This document shows, in pieces, positions 41,310 to 53,566 of a DNA stretch of 64,000 nt. The stretch is from Silene conica (taxonomy: Eukaryota; Streptophyta; Magnoliopsida; Caryophyllales; Caryophyllaceae), in NCBI GenBank assembly GCA_029255685.2, contig CM055312.2, positions 50,998,202 through 51,062,201 on the forward strand, written 5' to 3'. Made by a program: the position numbers and the translations under genes. Within the stretch, counting starts at the first letter, position 1, and every line of letters starts with the position of its first letter. The notes beneath the pieces are model-generated. The model saw only the letters and a list, made by a program, of their open reading frames with translations. It was not told where the DNA came from and ran no database searches.

Positions 41310-41438
41310 AAAGGGGGTAGAATGTAACATTCCGTGCTTATTTGATGTTATCGTGTTTCAAGTTTACCTGAGTTTGAGATATATGTTATGTGAGTATGGT
41401 TGAACTTTGGGACGAAGTTCATTTTAAGGGGGGAAGAC
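41310..41438 (+). promoter_or_regulatory. Two successive polypurine-tract/LTR-start junctions
   Basis: First junction: AAAGGGGGTAGAA (41310-41322) followed by TGTAACATTCCG at 41323. Second junction: AAGGGGGGAAGAC (41426-41438) followed by TGTAATATCTCG at 41439. The element's own TSD supports the second as its LTR start. The minus-strand relative (15250-23204) instead starts with TGTAACATTTCAC, matching the first. Confidence 0.7.
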
Positions 41439-42439
41439 TGTAATATCTCGAATATTTTGTTACGATGTTCACTTTTATTATTGCTGTGTCGATAGTATTT
41501 AAACGTTTTTAGTATTCAATAAATAAATTATCGAATTATGCCTCTTACAAGTCGCTAGTGGGGGTCGAACTTGAGACCTTTGGAGTAGGAATGGGCCTCG
41601 AATGTCGTGCACAAAACAACAACCCACGAGTTGCAAAACCCTCAAATCACTCACACACTCACATAAACCCTCATGCCGCCATATAAGAGGATCTATTTAC
41701 CTCATTCTTACCCTACTCTACACACAAGTAACTCCATAGTCTCGCAGCCGCCATTACAGTGAAGAGAGAGGAGGTTCGTGCGGCGAGTTTAGACCAGCCT
41801 AGGGCCAGTCGTTGTGATCGTGAATCAAGTACGTTACCTCTAGTTGTCGAGTCTGCGTGTGGTGTGTTTGGAATCGATAGGTAGTGAGTCGCCGTCTTCA
41901 GTCTAGCATATAACCATTTTATTGGTGGTAGTCAGGGTAGTAGTGTGGTGGTTGTCACGGTGGGTACAGGCGGCGGAGTCTGTGTCGAAGGGGGTGTTCG
42001 TTTCCCCTGTTTGTCTCAGGTTTTATGGTTTATGCGTGTACAAGGGATGTTTGGGGGTGGTAACACCGTTGACTCGGGGGAGGTCGACACGGTGGTACCA
42101 CCGTTGTTTATGGGTCTGGTGTCAGGGGTGGTTTTGGTGGTAGTCTCGGGTGGTGTCAGGGGCTGAGGTGTTGTCGGCAGGGATTTCGAATCAGACGGAT
42201 TGAATTGTTTGGGTGAGGAACCAGGCCTGGTTTGGGCTCTGGTTCACCTCGCCGGCGGTCGACGAGGAGGTTGCTGGTTGTCGCGGTTGTAGCAGGAGGT
42301 AATGGGTACGGGGTATGGTGGTTGCTGGTGGTCGTGTTGGTGTTACACGTTGGTGATTGGGGGGGGGGGTCTGATTCGCGGGTCTGTATGTCGGGAAAGG
42401 CTGTTTGGGGCGTGTGATATTTATTATTATTATTATTTA

Positions 42440-42936
42440 TGAACCGGGAACTTTTATTAAAAATAAAGGAGAAATTGCATGAAATTTGTGGGCACCCACG
42501 AAACTAGTTGGGCGCCTACTCCCTTATAGCAAAACTAAGGCGAGAAAAAATAAAAGCAGCGTTCCGCGATCCGGCATCCTGGGACACAATAAACTTCTAA
42601 ATCCACTTGAGCAAGGAAACCGTGTCTTCCCCTAATTCCCCCCAAAGAAGAGAAGGAGAAAGGCAAGAAGCCATAACCATGCGCCGCACACAAGTTCCTG
42701 TACTTGGCGCACTTCCTCTGAGCAGCATCAACCACCACCCCTCCTGGCACAAAATCAGCCATGCCCGACTGAGTCAAAGGAGAGGACCCTACCAAATCCA
42801 CACAAACATCGCGCCCCCGGTCCCAAGAATAGAGCAGCAAATTAGCAGGTCGCAAAGGCTCACCCGCACCATCGAGCAATCCAATATCCACCTCCCGACC
42901 AGTAGAGATCCCCGACCGATAGCAAATATCCAAAAG

Positions 42937-42939
<3 letters not shown>
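42440..42939 (-). mobile_element. RTE-type LINE 3' fragment
   Basis: On the minus strand, 42535-42933 encodes about 130 residues with EPLRPANLLLYSWD, DFVPGG, DAAQRK and GFLPFSFSSLGG. This is the C-terminal tail typical of plant RTE LINE polyproteins, past the reverse transcriptase. Its 3' end (minus) runs into AAATAATAATAA; RTE elements usually end in short tandem repeats rather than poly-A. It is 5' truncated. Confidence 0.65.
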
Positions 42940-42975
<36 letters not shown>

Positions 42976-42976
42976 T

Positions 42977-43832
42977 TTGGTAAAAGGTAAAAAATTATTT
43001 TAGAAACCATCAAACAAGAAGGTGTGAACCTTCCTTACATGCTCTTTTACATCATCAATCTATCTAGCCAGGTTTTATCCTTATGAGGAATTCCACCTTG
43101 ACATCTTTGCTCTATTCTCATACAAGTCTCTTCCTTAATACATTTGAAAACAATAGTAGGCCTCAGCAACCTATTGTCTACTCTTGCTTTGTTCCTTTGA
43201 GTCCAAATATAATAAATCATGGCATTTACAATGCCATTCAGTACTCCTATCTTCAGTTTAGTTCCTCTTCTTTGCAAACACCATTCAACAGTATTAGCTT
43301 ATGGAATTTGTAGCCCTGTCCAGTCCTTTACTAGCTGTAGAATCAAGGTGTTGTAAGAACATGTAAAGAACAGGTGTGATATGTTTTCTGTTCCTGCCCC
43401 ACAGATGCAGCAGTGATCGTCCTGTGATATCCCATATTGTAGCAGCCTATCCTTCGTCTTCAGAGCTCTATGATGATACATCCAGGAAATCATGATGTAT
43501 TTCCTGGTAGTCCAGTCATTCCATATCAGTGCAGGCCACTGATATACTGTGCTAGGTACTCTCATTTGTTCATACACAGCCTTGATAGAGTACTGTGTAG
43601 TGGCATCCAACATATCTGCAGAAATGTCATTGATAAGGTCTTTGATCTTACAGATTTTTTTCCATGTCCAGGCCACATCAAGAGGAGCAGCATAGTTCTT
43701 CCATTCCTGTCCCTTGAGGTATGTATGATTAACCCACTGAACCCATAGCTTATCAGGTTTGGCATGAATCCACCAAGCCAATTTTCCCACAGCTGCCTTG
43801 TTCCATATTAAATCATTTTTGATCCCCAGCCC
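42977..43832 (-). mobile_element. 5'-truncated L1 LINE fragment
   Basis: The minus strand encodes the end of a plant L1 ORF2. 43299-43790 carries GKLAWWIHAK, NHTYLKGQEW and the zinc-binding zf-RVT region (CCICGAGTENISHLFFTC). After a frame break, 43047-43277 carries AMIYYIWTQRN. It is related to the longer L1 at 58233-62322 (compare its VYLKHQSWHDY and YHIWTQRN). Both ends abut (ATT)n, so the TSD cannot be read. Confidence 0.82.
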
Positions 43833-43881
<49 letters not shown>

Positions 43882-44865
43882 TTGTGTTGATGGTAATAAT
43901 AATGGTTGGTAATTTATTTAAGTGTAGTGGTTGAAGGTGTTTACGAGTCGGGAAGTTTCCTTTTTAAGAAAGTTACTATTCCGGGAAAGTTTCCATTTTA
44001 GGAAACTTTCCACTATTAGAAGGTTTTTTTTATAGGTGTAACTTGAATTATGGGGGTTTGAGAAGATTATTAATTCGTTACATAATATATGTTTAGGTGA
44101 CGGTTTCCGCGTGGAACACTTCTAGCAGCTATTCGGTTGACTTTGTCCTTCTGCAGTTTGAGGTAGGGGAATTACTGTGCACTCGTTTATGATGTGAAAC
44201 ATGATTATTAACTTTTGTGAATTATATACATCTTATTGAATGAATAATGTTGTAATGTTATTAATTGTCTGTATATTCCCATGATGCGGAAATTGTGATA
44301 ATGGGTCTTGTGATATGGTGCGGAGATATTTGGGTCTTGTGATATGGTGCGGAGATATTTGGGTCTTGTGATTTGGTGTGGAGATATTGGGTCTTGTGAT
44401 AAGGAGTGGAGTTATTGGGTCTTGTGATACGGAGTGGAGTTATTGGGTCTTGTGATTTGGGGTGGAGGGAGACGCTTTCTACTAATAATTATGTTTTATC
44501 TGTTGATTTCCTCTACTCAACCTCGTGGATTGACCCTGTGTATTCGTGATCACCTGTGATGAACCAATTTATTGGGGAGCAGATTGACAGGTACTTGAGA
44601 CTATGAGAGCTGAATGGGAAGGGAGAGCTTGGATTCGGACCAGACTAGAGTCTAGATCACCATAGTTATTCATTTATCAGTTGTTGAACTTTTAGTATAT
44701 GTTTTGAGACAGTTGTAAGAACGTTGATTTGATTTTAATATTTAATAAAGTACTGTGTTCTTTCCCTTTGTTATCTACTGCCTCGACATTCCGAGATGGT
44801 AATACCCTTAATTATCTGGGGAGTCCTCGTCCAGGCCCCTGAATAAATGGGGGTGTTACACGTGT

Positions 44866-47800
44866 GGCTTTTCTTCACACGTCCCAATTCCCCCATGGAC
44901 GATTGCCTTGCTAGCCCCCTTGGCCACCGTAAGCTTCACCTATGCACCCTTTCACGGACTCTTCTTGGACCATCGACCAAGGGTGATCGTATGGCTTCTT
45001 GGATCTTCTATTATTAGCTTGAATCCCTTGTAGAGCCAACCTAAACAGTCTCACGTACCCAAACTCGAATCCATTAGGAGTATACCTCGTTGTAGCTTTA
45101 AGGCTAGAAGTTTAGAGGATGCTCCCATATCAGAAGCATCAATGAAGAAAAAGTTCAGAAGCAGGCCAGAGGATCCGCAGTCGGTCGTTGACCGACAGCC
45201 GGTTGACCAGTTGAGAGCCCCTTACCATATTTTCCGCATTTTCGAGATACTATAACTAATTAACCATACTTAGAATAGATTTTTTACGCAACTCTTTACG
45301 CACGGTTCATTTTGGCACATTTTTCTACGGTTTTGTATTTTCAAGCTTACTTTCACACATAATCGTTCCTTAATTCTTATAATCTTTTAGTTAATCATAA
45401 TTAGTTAGTCTTAATCGTTCCTTAGCTAGTTCAATAGTTTACATTTGGGCATTTGGTTGTATTTTGAAGAGATTTGAGAGAATTCTTCTTTTGTATCCAA
45501 GTTCCAACCTTTAATGCAAATTTTGGTATTATCTTTCTTCTCTTTACTTTGTTCTTTCATTTGTTTATATTTATTCCAGTTTTTGTGTTGAATTGTTTAT
45601 TTCCAATATTTACCATGTTAGCATACTGTTTCTTAATAGTTTACATCTTCTTCTTAAGTATGTTGGGTTGTGAATGATGTTACTTTCCTAATTTTAAACT
45701 TGGTTGCTCTTTTGTTAAGGTTGTTCATAGTATGCATGCTAGGTGTTCAATTAAATGCCTCAACGATGGTTGGGCTTGATTTGTCACTTTGTTTGTTTTT
45801 AGCGACGGTTTGAGACTTTTATATGCATGTTTCTATGATGGTTGGGTATGTTCCTAGCGATAGCTAGGATAGATTTGACCTAAGGCAAGTCGACTCGAAA
45901 GACAAGACAAGCCGAGACCGACCCATAAGAGTAGCCTAGTCGCCTCTTTCGCATGTTTCGTTTTCACCCCCTCGTAGTAACCCAAAATATGTCCTTATGA
46001 ACCCCAGTTACGAAGGTGTTAGAACATAAATCAAAGTTACTCTGAAAAATATGCTACCTCGGGCTAATAGTCGTTAGTCAAAGAATTGACTAATGTGAAA
46101 CACGATAGAAGCTCCCGCCACGACCAGACAATCTTTAATAAGAAAAGCCAGAGCTCTATGAGCGGTCATTAGCCCGGCAAATGTATCTTAACATATCCTT
46201 GCCTAGGTGATCGACTAGTCATCCTGTATGACTCTATGGCATATGAAGTCGCCATCAATCGCATCACTCATCTAGTTGCTTCGAGACGTCACCTCATTCA
46301 AGCTACTAGGGGCGAGGTCATGATAATTCAATTCACTTTAATGCGGTTCATTATGGTCTCACCATCCCTTTTGAATATAACATGACCCTGGGTGAGTTAT
46401 AAATAACTCAAACGATTAGTGGATTATCCCATCCAAGTGGTCAACTTTTGATCACTGTTTAATTTACATTGAGCTTGAGTGTCTCACAGACACTTTGTCT
46501 AGAATTGTAATTATCTTCATTTCGGGTTATCTTAATAACACGATTTGCATAAGTGTTCACTTTAGGGATCACATCCACATATATGCTCTTTGACCTGAAA
46601 GAGATAAGTCATCTCATGACTAGTGAATTAAGATTATGTGCATTATGTAACTCCCAGTTACAGAAATACTTTCACATAATTATTGTGAACTTATACATTT
46701 TTGTAGAATCTTGCGTTGACTATGTAATCAAATTACAAGTCATCAAAATGCATAGTCAATGAATGTAAGGCAAAGATTATCTTAAATCTGTATTTGATAA
46801 TTTGGAACTTACGTCGTTGTAAACCTTTTACCACACGACTAAGTTGTCATCCAAAATCTTGAATTGGTCATTATCTCCATTGGAGAATACTTTGACAATT
46901 CATTATTGCTTAGTCATTGATTTGATAACCTTTTAAACAGGTTATCCTGCAAGAAGTATGCATCAAGCTTTACACGACTATACTAATGACGGAAACATTA
47001 GTAAATACGAACATGTAAAATATAGTACTTAAGGTTTGATAAATTTCCATGATCTTATCAATGTAATTATATCTTCATCTCTATGAACAACCTTAATACT
47101 AATAAACAAGACGTCTTTTACAATCTCAACCAAACATCCCATGTTTAATTAGATTTAAATCATATCAATTTGTCATCTAGAATTGAAAACTCGTATACTT
47201 CTCAGAAGTATTAATGCCTCATTCCAAACGAGCAATGAGTCTTTGTAGATAACATTTACTCCCACTTAACTCTTGTTCTTGCCAGAATCTGAAAATTCCG
47301 AAGTCATTCTCTAATGACTTGATATGTTTAAATCCTGGTGCGAAACTCCCACTGAACTTTATATTAAATCTTTAATCATAAAGCTCCCACTCAACTCTAT
47401 GTTCCTCAACATTTAATGAATTGAAGATGGTTGGGACGAAACCATATATACTTATAAGCATATCCCTTTCAAATACCCTTTTGAAAAGCGGTTTTAGAGT
47501 TTACTAAATTCATTTTCAATGAATTATGTTACTAGTTTCAACAAAGTTACCCACTAACTTTGTAAACTACAGACATCTACATGTCTACCTATGTTTTTCT
47601 CAATAAATCTCATTTATTAGCATATACACCTTTTAAATTTCATGGACCTCAAATTTGAATCGGCACATTTAGATCACCATCTAAATCCAAGAACATCTTC
47701 TTGAGCTTTTGCAAAATCTTTTGAATATTTTTCCTTCGAGTGTCCTCTCGTAGTGCATTCCTGTGCGAGCGAAACTTCCAGTTTCCTAACATTTATCTTA

Positions 47801-48685
47801 TCTTATAGTGAGCGAGAACTCTATCATGGATCTCATCCATGCATAGACTTTTTCCTTATTAACTTTAAGAACTCTTTCTTAAAGTATCTCCCAAGAGCCG
47901 TCGTAGATCCCTCTATCCTTAGATAGATGCAGAATTCCACTTTGGATCTTCTTCCTAAGTAATTTTAAGAACACTTTCTTAAAGCATTCCCCTAGGAGCG
48001 ACGTAGATCATAAGGCGTAGATTTTCTTAATCGTAGATCTCATCCAAAATTTAATCTATCTTCTCAATCTTTCACAAAACCAAAAACAATAGATCTTACT
48101 ATTCTTCAATAGATCATCTCTATTGCATTTTTCAAAATCATTTGATATTGTGGCTTTTAAAATTTCTCCCACTCTATTTTTGTAATAATAATCTCATATT
48201 ATTACCAAAGATAGCCACTAAGCCACAAGCAATGACTTAAATGTTGGAATGTGTGTGTCACATAATCTTATTAGTGACCTTTATGATTTAGGAACGGAAA
48301 AATATTCGATAATTAGTTTGATAGTTTGGGTGGTTAATAACTTTTGAGTTCTAAACTCAATTTATTTATGATTGTTTTCGACATAAGCTTCCCATACTTA
48401 TTCTTTTTCGATGATCATACATTGAAATTTTGACAATCAATTCAATTTTATGTTTGTGATTTGCAAGTGTTTAAATGATTAATTAAGAACATTATGTAAA
48501 AACCGATAGTGACTTGGGTTGAAAACCAAGCCACCAAATATCCAACGTACAACAATTGTTCAAGGACCAACTTTCCTTGTCCAACAAGGAATCCAACATG
48601 GTTTTTAAAGTTCTAAATTTACAACACTTCAAATTATGACCTAAACAAGCGAGAAACTAAGCTTCTTGATCATCTCCTAGGGAGC
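44866..48685. other. Non-coding 3.8-kb region, probably retroelement 3' sequence
   Basis: No supported gene; open frames are under 75 codons. On the minus strand from about 48190 to 47268 the purine motif AGTGGGAG occurs four times (near 48168, 47385, 47348 and 47269), like the tract that precedes the 3' LTR in many plant copia elements. With the flank at 55860 it forms one interrupted stretch downstream of the minus-strand gag at 55969-56899, so I infer the non-coding 3' part of that gag-only element. 44866-45700 (with GTCGGTCGTTGACCGAC near 45180) may belong to something else. Confidence 0.4.
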
Positions 48686-48688
48686 TAC

Positions 48689-49010
48689 CACTACAAGAAA
48701 AAGTAAAACAGGCGACGACATATTGGCGACTGCACATTGTAGTCGCCAAATTGGCGACTGAAGGGAAAGATTGGCGACTGAAATCAGTCGCCAATTTGGC
48801 GACTGCAAGATTTCCCAAACTTTTTTACCACCGACACAAAAAAGCGACTGATGATAGGTTTTGGCGACTGTATTCAGTCGCCAAAGTTAGCGCCAAAAAT
48901 TGGCGACTGAATATGTAGTCGCCTAAGAGAATTGACACAGTCGCCAATTTGGCGACTGACGGAGACAGTCGCCAAATATTTAAGTACAGTCGCCAAATTT
49001 CGCGGATGAT
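48689..49010 (+). repeat. Left TIR and subterminal repeat zone of CACTA
   Basis: The TIR is at 48689-48717, followed by about 14 copies (hand count) of TTGGCGACTG or its complement, several as head-to-head pairs separated by 4-5 bp (for example at 48770-48793). In En/Spm such subterminal motifs are bound by TNPA to bring the ends together. Confidence 0.88.
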
Positions 49011-49858
49011 AAATCAGAAACAGCCCCTTCCTCCTTCATTACGCGAGTTCAAACTAAAAGAAACAAAACAACGAAAACCCAGCGCCTCTCCTTCCGTCAC
49101 CACTCACCACAAGTTACACAACCACCATCACCAACGGCCACCACAACAGCCACCACCACCACCGGCCACCACATCAGCATCCCTCCTCTTCTTCTCCTTT
49201 TATTCAATTGAAGGTTTGCATTTTTCTTAGTTTAATTTCGATTTTTAGTTTGATTTTTGTTTTGTTTTGTAGATTTATTGATGTAGTAGCCAATTAAGAT
49301 CGTCTTAGCTTATTAGGTTGTAGTTAATTAAGTAATAGAGCCAATTAGGATGATAATTAGTGAAATTGGGGGTTAGGGTTCATATGAAATTGGGGGTTAG
49401 GGTTCATATGATTAATGTTGGTTGCCTTATTAATGATTTTATGTTTGTAATTTTACTTAATTATGTTAAATTATGGGTTAGGGTTTATAAAAATTGAAAA
49501 TTGGGTATTTTTGATTAATGTTGTTATGATTGTAATGTTGTATTATGTTGATTAATGTTGTAAATTAATTGGGGTTTTTTTTATTAATGTTGTTAATTAA
49601 TTTGGGTTTTTTTTATCAATGTTGTAAATTAATTGGGGTTTTTTATTAATGTTGTAAATTAATTGGGGAATTTTTATTAATGTTGTATTATGTTGATTAA
49701 GACGATGTTGTTATAAGTTTGTTTTATTTATGTTGTTATGCTTGTAATTGTTATGATTTATAAAAAATGGGGATTTTTGATATATAAGTTGTTATTATCT
49801 TACGATTGAGCGAGGTTGTTGAAAGATTTTTTGTTTATGGATTTATGTTTAGATTAAA
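49011..49858 (+). other. CACTA 5' untranslated and spacer region
   Basis: A CA-rich stretch (49050-49200) encodes histidine/proline-rich frames without support. Then comes AT-rich sequence with a 24-bp duplication of GAAATTGGGGGTTAGGGTTC (near 49361-49409) and four to five repeats of TTAATGTTGTAAATTAATTG (49550-49690). The promoter and a leader intron probably lie here but cannot be placed with certainty. Confidence 0.5.
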
Positions 49859-52800
49859 ATGAAGAGATTGGAACGTTCATGGATGTATGATGGAAGGGTT
49901 GGTATTAAGAAAAAACGTCCTAATGCTAGGTTTATAGAGGGTGTTGCTGAGTTTATTGAATTTGCTAAGCAACAAGATGAATATAACTCGGTAGAAAATC
50001 AACTTAGGTGTCCTTGTAACAAATGTAAAAACATGAAATACACAATTGTCCTTGAGGTACAAGAACATCTCTATACAAACGGGTTTTGTCCAAATTATTA
50101 TAATTGGATTTCTCATGGGGAAGTATATTCTCCAATTCACGAACATCCTCACATCCAACCTCACATCCAACAACTTGATGAGAACCCATATAGAGATATG
50201 ATTGTTGATGCCTTGGAGTACAATGTTCTCAATGATGACGACCATCGAGCTATGAATGAAGAACAACCTCCAAATCCCCAAGCAAAGGCTTTTTTTGACA
50301 TGTTAAAAGCTGCGGAACAACCTTTATACGAAGGGAGCAGAATGTCATTATTACAAGCGGCCTCTAGGATAGTAACCTTGAAGTGTGAGAATAATATGTC
50401 ATTTAATGTCGTTGATGGTATTGCTTCTCTGCTTGAGGATGCTATCCCCGAAGATAATGTCATGACTCGAAGTTTCTACAATACAAAAAAAGTAGTTAAA
50501 GGACTTCAGTTACCGCATCAAAAGATTGACGCATGTCCCGAAGGATGTATGCTCTTTTGGAAAGATGATGCGTTGCTTGACAAGTGCAAAAAATGTGGAA
50601 TGGATAGATTTCAGACAAGTGATGGAGAAGTTGTTTTGAAACCTAAAAAAGGCAACAAGAGTAATAGAAGGGGTCAAAAGTGTAAGAAACCAATAGCAGA
50701 GAACCAATTAATTTACCTTCCTCTTTCCCCAAGACTTCAAAGAATTTACTCTACCAAAAAAATTTCCGAACACATGACATGGCACAAAGAAAATAAGCGT
50801 ACTCCGGGTAAGATGTGTCATCCAAGTGACGGGGAAGAATGGAAACGTTTTGATCAGATGTATCCTGAATTTGCCGCGGAACCCCGTAATGTGCGACTTG
50901 GCTTGTGTACGGATGGATTTAGTCCTTTTACCCAATTTGGTAAGAAATACTCTTGTTGGCCCGTAATGGTCACACCATACAACTTACCCCCTTGGTTATG
51001 TATGAAAAGGGAATTTATTTTCTTGTCTCTCATTATTCCCGGGCCTAAGAATCCGAAAGGGCATTTGGATGTTTATTTACAACCATTAGTGGAAGAATTG
51101 AGACAGTTGTGGGAAGTTGGGGTCGAAACATATGACGTTTTCAGGAAGCAAAATTTTCAACTTAGAGCTTCACTTTTGTGGACAATAAACGGTTTTCCCG
51201 CATATGGTATGCTATCTGGTTGGGCTACTGCGGGACAGAAAGCATGTCCTCATTGCATGGTTGAAAGTAAAGCTTTTTGGCTTCCAAATTGCAAGAAAAT
51301 GAGTTGGTTTGACTGTCACAGATGCTTCTTACCAGACGGTAATCTTCTAAGGAGCAACAAAAAAGCTTTCAAAAAAGGTAAACAAGTACTTGATGAAGCT
51401 CCAGTTCATCTTCCGGGTGATGCTTTGTGGGAGTTGGTACGTGATTTGCCATCTTCTATTGATGGTACCGATGAAGAGTTTAAAGAGCTGAAAAAGAAGA
51501 AGAATGGTTGGTATAAAAGAAGCATTTTTTGGGACCTTCCATATTGGAAAACTATGCTAATCAGACACAATTTGGATGTAATGCACATAGAGAAGAACTT
51601 TTTTGAGCAACTCATTGACATGATCATGGATGTTGAAGGCGAAACATGTGATACTGTTGCTTCTAGAAAAGACATAAAGACATTTTGTGATCGTCCCAAA
51701 TTACACATTCGCAAAGATGGATCGAAGCCAAAAGCCATTTACACTCTGGACAAAGCTCAAAAGAAGGTATTATGTGAGTGGTTAAGGAAGTTGAAGTTTC
51801 CTGATGGATACGCTTCAGATTTTCGTCGCTGTGTTGATCTCAAGAAGCTCAAGCTACAAGGCTTGAAAAGTCATGATTGTCATGTATTCATGGAGCGACT
51901 GTTACCCGTTGCTTTGAAACATCTCCTCCCAACTACTGTTTGGAATGCAATTGTTGAGATTAGTCAATTTTTCCGAGATTTGTGTTCCTCCTCAATATGT
52001 GTTGATGACATGATTCGTCTCGAAGATCAAATACCACAAATACTATGTAAGCTTGAGATGATCTTTCCTCCTTCATTTTTCAACTCTATGGAGCATTTAC
52101 CTGTACATTTGCCCTACGAAGCCAAAGTTGGAGGACCCGTTCAATATAGATGGATGTATCCATTTGAAAGGTAATAAAAGAAAGATTCGTTACTATATAT
52201 TTAATTTTAGAATATTAAATTACAAATCTATATATTATCATTAAACATTGATCTAATAAATGTGTAGGTTTCTTAATCATGTGAAGAAAAAGATTGGTAA
52301 CAAAGCTAAGGTAGAAGGTTCTATATGTAATGCCTATTTAACAGAAGAGATTGCAAATTTTTGTTCTCTCTACTTTGAAAAGCATATAGAAACCAAAGCA
52401 CGAAACTTGAATGTTGATAAAGCAGATGATGTTGATTCAAGTTTACCCGAGTTTTTTCAAACTCAAGATGATGAAGGTTGTTCATCAAAAGGTGGAACGA
52501 GATATTTGGACGACAAGGAATACAATCGTGCTCACTTATACGTTCTATCAAATTGTGAGATCTTAGAGCCATATGAAGCAAAATTCGTGACTGATTTCAG
52601 TAAGGAACATCCTAGTGTGAGTAAGGATGATGTTTGGGACAAACATGAGGATAAGTTTCCAAAATGGTTTCAGAACCATGTCATTGAGTTCAATATCCAA
52701 GATGATTTGATAAGGAGTTTGGCCTTCGGTCCTTCACGCTTGGTTAAGACGTGGAACCGATATTCAGTTAATGGATTTAATTTTCACACATTTGACCATG

Positions 52801-53306
52801 GTAAGGGTAAGGCTAGATGCAACTATGGTGTCACTATTTCTTCTACTGATGACCATGAGTACTATGGTATTGTAGAGGACATCTTTCAGATGTCTTATAA
52901 TGGTCGTGATCGTGCTTACAAAACTACCTTATTCAAGATTGAATGGAAGGATAATTCCTCGGCTGGAATGAGAGTACATGAATGTTACAAACTTGTGGAA
53001 GTGAATAGTACCCGAACATACTCTAAGTATGATCCATTTATACTAGCACATCAGGCTCAACAAGTGTATTTCGCTTCCTATCCAAGCACGACAAATGATA
53101 GAAATAGTAAGGCATGGTGGGCAGTCATTAAGACAAAGGCACGATCAAAAGTTGATACCACATTTTTTCAAGAAGAAATAGTATCAAATGGGACAATTTT
53201 GCCTCCAACAGACGTAGTCATTGACCAAAATGAGAATGAACAGTTGGAAGACTTGGAAGAGGGGGAGGATGTTGAGATTAATAATTTTGATGAGTTGCTT
53301 GGTTGA
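49859..53306 (+). CDS. CACTA transposase, TNPD/TNP2 type
   Basis: Two exons, 49859-52170 and 52268-53306, with intron 52171-52267 (GTAATA...TGTGTAG), splitting an arginine codon in phase; 1116 residues. The N-terminus (SWMYDGR, RCPCNKC, HLYTNGF) is the transposase-associated zinc-binding domain. Residues about 280-680 are the Transposase_21 catalytic core (LGLCTDGFSPF, PPWLCMK, FLSLIIPGPKNP, WATAGQKACPHC, HNLDVMHIEKN). A DUF4218-like region spans the splice site (HVFMERLLPVALKHLLP, FPPSFFNSMEHL) and a DUF4216-like region follows (YGIVEDIFQMSY, KAWWAVIKTK). It cuts and joins element ends. No internal stop or frameshift is seen. A clustered acidic frame in +1 begins just before the stop. Confidence 0.93.
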
Positions 53307-53453
53307 AGGATGGGAGGAATTAGATGAAGTGAGACCTGAGGAAGAGGAAGAGGATGAGGATGAGGAAGATGATGAGGATGAGGATGAGGATGAGGACGAG
53401 GATGAGGAGGATGAGGATGATGTTGATCATGAGGATGATGAAGACGATGATTA
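53307..53453 (+). other. Acidic GAG/GAT repeat after the transposase stop
   Basis: A run of GAG and GAT codons giving an almost pure Glu/Asp tract of about 35 residues in the +1 frame relative to the transposase, ending in TAA. The frame is open from 53221 and overlaps the transposase C-terminus. It could be a former C-terminal acidic tail lost by a one-base shift, or an expanded triplet repeat in the 3' untranslated region. Confidence 0.5.
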
Positions 53454-53566
53454 ATTTGGTATAGTTGATCATGTTATTAATTATATAGTGTTCATATTTT
53501 TATTAATCATTTATTTTATGCATGTTTAATTTGTAAGTATTAATACTTTTATTTATATGATTGTAG

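Larger units (their letters stand above)
41439..44860 (+). repeat. 3' LTR of Tekay-like element
   Basis: Matches 876-3220, including the GT-rich middle and the subrepeats (44300-44470), but lacks the 298-bp L1 tail. It carries instead about 1.4 kb of LINE fragments within its (ATT)n run (about 42420-43882). It ends GGGGGTGTTACA at 44860 and is followed by the TSD CGTGT. Confidence 0.9.

Noticed and set aside
45474-45677. Hydrophobic 67-codon frame resembling a membrane protein
   Set aside because: Phe/Leu-rich because the DNA is T-rich; no signal, homologue or neighbour supports it.
48709-49010. CRISPR-like array of short repeats
   Set aside because: Repeats occur in both orientations with irregular spacing next to CACTA termini; these are transposase-binding subterminal motifs in a plant genome.
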